NCBI RefSeq assembly: GCF_000816845.1
Contig: NZ_CP006878.1
Coordinates: 1 to 64,000, forward strand
DNA: 64,000 bases
Origin: Rhizobium gallicum bv. gallicum R602sp
GTDB lineage: Bacteria; Pseudomonadota; Alphaproteobacteria; Rhizobiales; Rhizobiaceae
Reading direction: 5' to 3'
Within the stretch, counting starts at the first letter, position 1. The number at the start of each line of letters is the position of its first letter. The position numbers and the translations under genes are program-made. Positions 62,684 through 64,000 of the stretch are shown here, piece by piece. The notes under the pieces are model-generated. The model worked only from the letters and a program-made list of their open reading frames with translations, was not told where the DNA came from and did no database searches.

Positions 62684-63544
62684 TCAGGAGCCTACATATT
62701 TTCGCCAGCTATGTTCAGGCTGGTATCCGAGAACGCTCTTTGCTTTGTCGATGGACAGCAAGGTTTCGTTCTTCCCGATCTGCTTCTTGAACGAGACCCC
62801 CGGATACCACGTCCTGACGAGTTCCTCGTTGGAGGTGGTCATGACCCCATCGTCGTTTGCGATGATGAAGACCTCGGCACCTTTGCCGCTCCACTCGAGC
62901 GAGCGTCGGATCGCCTGTGCCCCGTCGCGGGCGTCGATATAGGTCCAAAGGTTGAAGCGTCTGCTGCCAGGGTTCTGCTCGAAGGCCGGGAAGTCGGCAT
63001 ACTCGCTCTCATCCATAACGTTGGAGAAGCGTAGGCAAACGATCTTGAGCTGGCTGTCCCATCGGCAATACTGCTTTGCCATCTCCTCGCCGAGATGCTT
63101 CGAGAGGGAATAGGACGTTTCCGGGCGCGACTGGTAATTCTCGTCCGCCGGCAGATAGTCAGGCTTGATCTCGTAAGGAATGCCGAGCAGGGTCTCGCTC
63201 GACGCCCACACGATGTTCTTGATGCCGAGCAATCGGCATGACTCGAAAACATTGAAGGTCGAGATGGTGTTGACCCGGAAAACGTCAGCAGGTGCAACTC
63301 GTCCCGGCATCGGCACAGCGGCCAGATGCACGACGGCTTCAGTGTTGCGATTGTGGTCCCAATCAAAGCCACTGATCGCCTCGATCGTGGCGCGCATGTC
63401 CTCGAAATCGACCTTGACGAAGGGGCAGAGGTTTTCTGGCGGCGCGATCGTATCCGCGTTGATGACGTCGTGGCCGCTCTCAACCAGATGCTTGATCGTG
63501 GCTCTACCCAGTTTGCCGCTGCCGCCTGTTACTAAAACTCTCAT
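62684..63544 (-). CDS. NAD-dependent epimerase/dehydratase family protein, DenD-like
   Basis: A 286-residue extended SDR. VLVTGGSGKLGRATIKHL is the NAD site, VVHLAAVPMPG follows, and the active site is ASSETLLG with SYSLSKHLGEEMAKQY (Tyr-x3-Lys). Family members next to otnK and otnC act as D-erythronate 2-dehydrogenase (DenD) or as sugar epimerases. Context favours DenD-like oxidation of a tetronate, whose 3-oxo product would feed OtnK after isomerisation. No OtnI isomerase is seen within the window. Confidence 0.82.
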   Translation of the reverse strand: MRVLVTGGSGKLGRATIKHLVESGHDVINADTIAPPENLCPFVKVDFEDMRATIEAISGFDWDHNRNTEAVVHLAAVPMPGRVAPADVFRVNTISTFNVFESCRLLGIKNIVWASSETLLGIPYEIKPDYLPADENYQSRPETSYSLSKHLGEEMAKQYCRWDSQLKIVCLRFSNVMDESEYADFPAFEQNPGSRRFNLWTYIDARDGAQAIRRSLEWSGKGAEVFIIANDDGVMTTSNEELVRTWYPGVSFKKQIGKNETLLSIDKAKSVLGYQPEHSWRKYVGS

Positions 63545-63573
63545 ATCGTAATACCTCCGTAGAACCTTCCAGG

Positions 63574-64000
63574 TTAGCGGCTTCGGCCGACCGCCACAGC
63601 CAGGATGATGAGCATTCCGCGCGCGATGAGCTGCTGGCTGTAGTCGAGGCCGCCAAGAATAAGACCGTTGTTGATGACACCGATGAGCAGGGCGCCGACG
63701 ATGGAACCGATTACGGTGCCGCGTCCGCCGAATAGGCTGGTGCCGCCGAGAACCACGGCTGCGATGACAGATAGCTCGTCGCCTTCGCCAAGCTGGAAGC
63801 GTCCAGACTGCAGGCGTCCAGCATAGAGCATGCCCGCGATCGCAGCGGCCATCCCCGTCAGTAGCAGCACCTGGAACTTGATTTTCCGGACATCGACGCC
63901 GCTGTAGCGAGCTGCGATCGAGTTTCCGCCTGCCGACATGACCTTGCGGCCGAACGGTGTCTTGCGGAGCGCGATATGGGCGATGATACCCAGAATGGCG
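63574..64000 (-). CDS. RbsC-type sugar ABC transporter permease (partial at window end)
   Basis: The C-terminal 142 or so residues of a permease; the gene runs off the right edge. The visible part starts AILGIIAHIALRKTPFGRKV, then GGNSIAARYSGVDVRKIK, LSVIAAVVLGGTSLFGGRG and TVIGSIVGALLIGVINNGLI. This is the ribose/xylose permease family. It likely imports the sugar or sugar acid degraded by the operon. Confidence 0.9.
   Translation of the reverse strand, partial: AILGIIAHIALRKTPFGRKVMSAGGNSIAARYSGVDVRKIKFQVLLLTGMAAAIAGMLYAGRLQSGRFQLGEGDELSVIAAVVLGGTSLFGGRGTVIGSIVGALLIGVINNGLILGGLDYSQQLIARGMLIILAVAVGRSR

Noticed and set aside
1..64000. CRISPR array, rRNA operon, replication origin or integrase-flanked element ends
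   Set aside because: No regularly spaced repeats, no rRNA-like stretches, no repABC genes and no matching direct repeats at the island borders were found by reading.

Overview
The window reads like an accessory replicon or genomic island of an alphaproteobacterium of the order Rhizobiales (Rhizobium, Agrobacterium or Ensifer type). Several genes are of kinds found mainly there: a RHE_PE00001-family plasmid protein, a SyrB-like small regulator, IS110 debris, and many solute-uptake and catabolic operons. No rRNA, no intact tRNA, no CRISPR array and no replication origin were found. The species cannot be named from sequence alone.

Region 1 (about 0.8-20 kb) is a defence island. After an ORF-poor left edge with two identical 16-bp palindromes come a decayed class III cyclase-like gene, a serine recombinase, a frameshifted plasmid gene and a DUF2971 gene. 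They are followed by a Shedu nuclease (SduA) divergent from a Gabija-like pair (OLD/TOPRIM ATPase plus UvrD helicase). Next are an unrecognised divergent pair (a helical protein and a PD-(D/E)XK-like protein), a CBASS-type operon (zinc-ribbon protein, CD-NTase with AGS-C sensor, SLATT membrane effector) and an XRE/ImmA-IrrE plus PIN-domain pair. The island ends with three consecutive genes whose products carry nuclease folds (2TM-DUF2726, PD-(D/E)XK, GIY-YIG-DUF5655), which I do not recognise as a named system.

Region 2 (20-31 kb) is a patchwork: a SyrB-like gene, serA, a frameshifted IS110 transposase, a fragment of an F420-reductase-like gene, a short-chain dehydrogenase, a TRAP transporter (fused DctQM plus DctP), and pieces of a chemotaxis receptor lying in the wrong order and on both strands.

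Region 3 (31-54.7 kb) is a catabolic island. It encodes a cytidylyltransferase-like molybdenum-cofactor protein, a tandem-HxlR regulator, a three-subunit molybdenum hydroxylase operon with an embedded lactonase-like MBL hydrolase, and a CoxG-like protein. It also has a branched-chain-type ABC importer and a ten-gene plus-strand operon: binding protein, enoyl-CoA hydratase, atypical SDR, acyl-CoA synthetase, iron ADH, thioesterase, semialdehyde dehydrogenase, adenylate kinase, and XdhC broken by an amber codon. A zinc ADH and an aldehyde dehydrogenase follow. A near-identical 16-bp element (TTGCATTATTAGACTT) lies in the promoter regions of the hydroxylase, importer, regulator and ADH transcription units, suggesting one regulon. 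The enzyme set fits oxidation of an alcohol or aldehyde to an acid, CoA activation, ring hydroxylation, lactone opening and thioester release, comparable in logic to 2-furoate degradation; the substrate is inferred, not shown.

Region 4 (54.8-64 kb) has a DUF3422 gene, then a minus-strand operon for a four-carbon sugar acid: an RbsC-type permease (cut by the window end), a DenD-like dehydrogenase, a GntR regulator, an isopropylmalate dehydrogenase-like enzyme, an ABM-domain protein, an HAD hydrolase, an aldehyde dehydrogenase, OtnK and OtnC.
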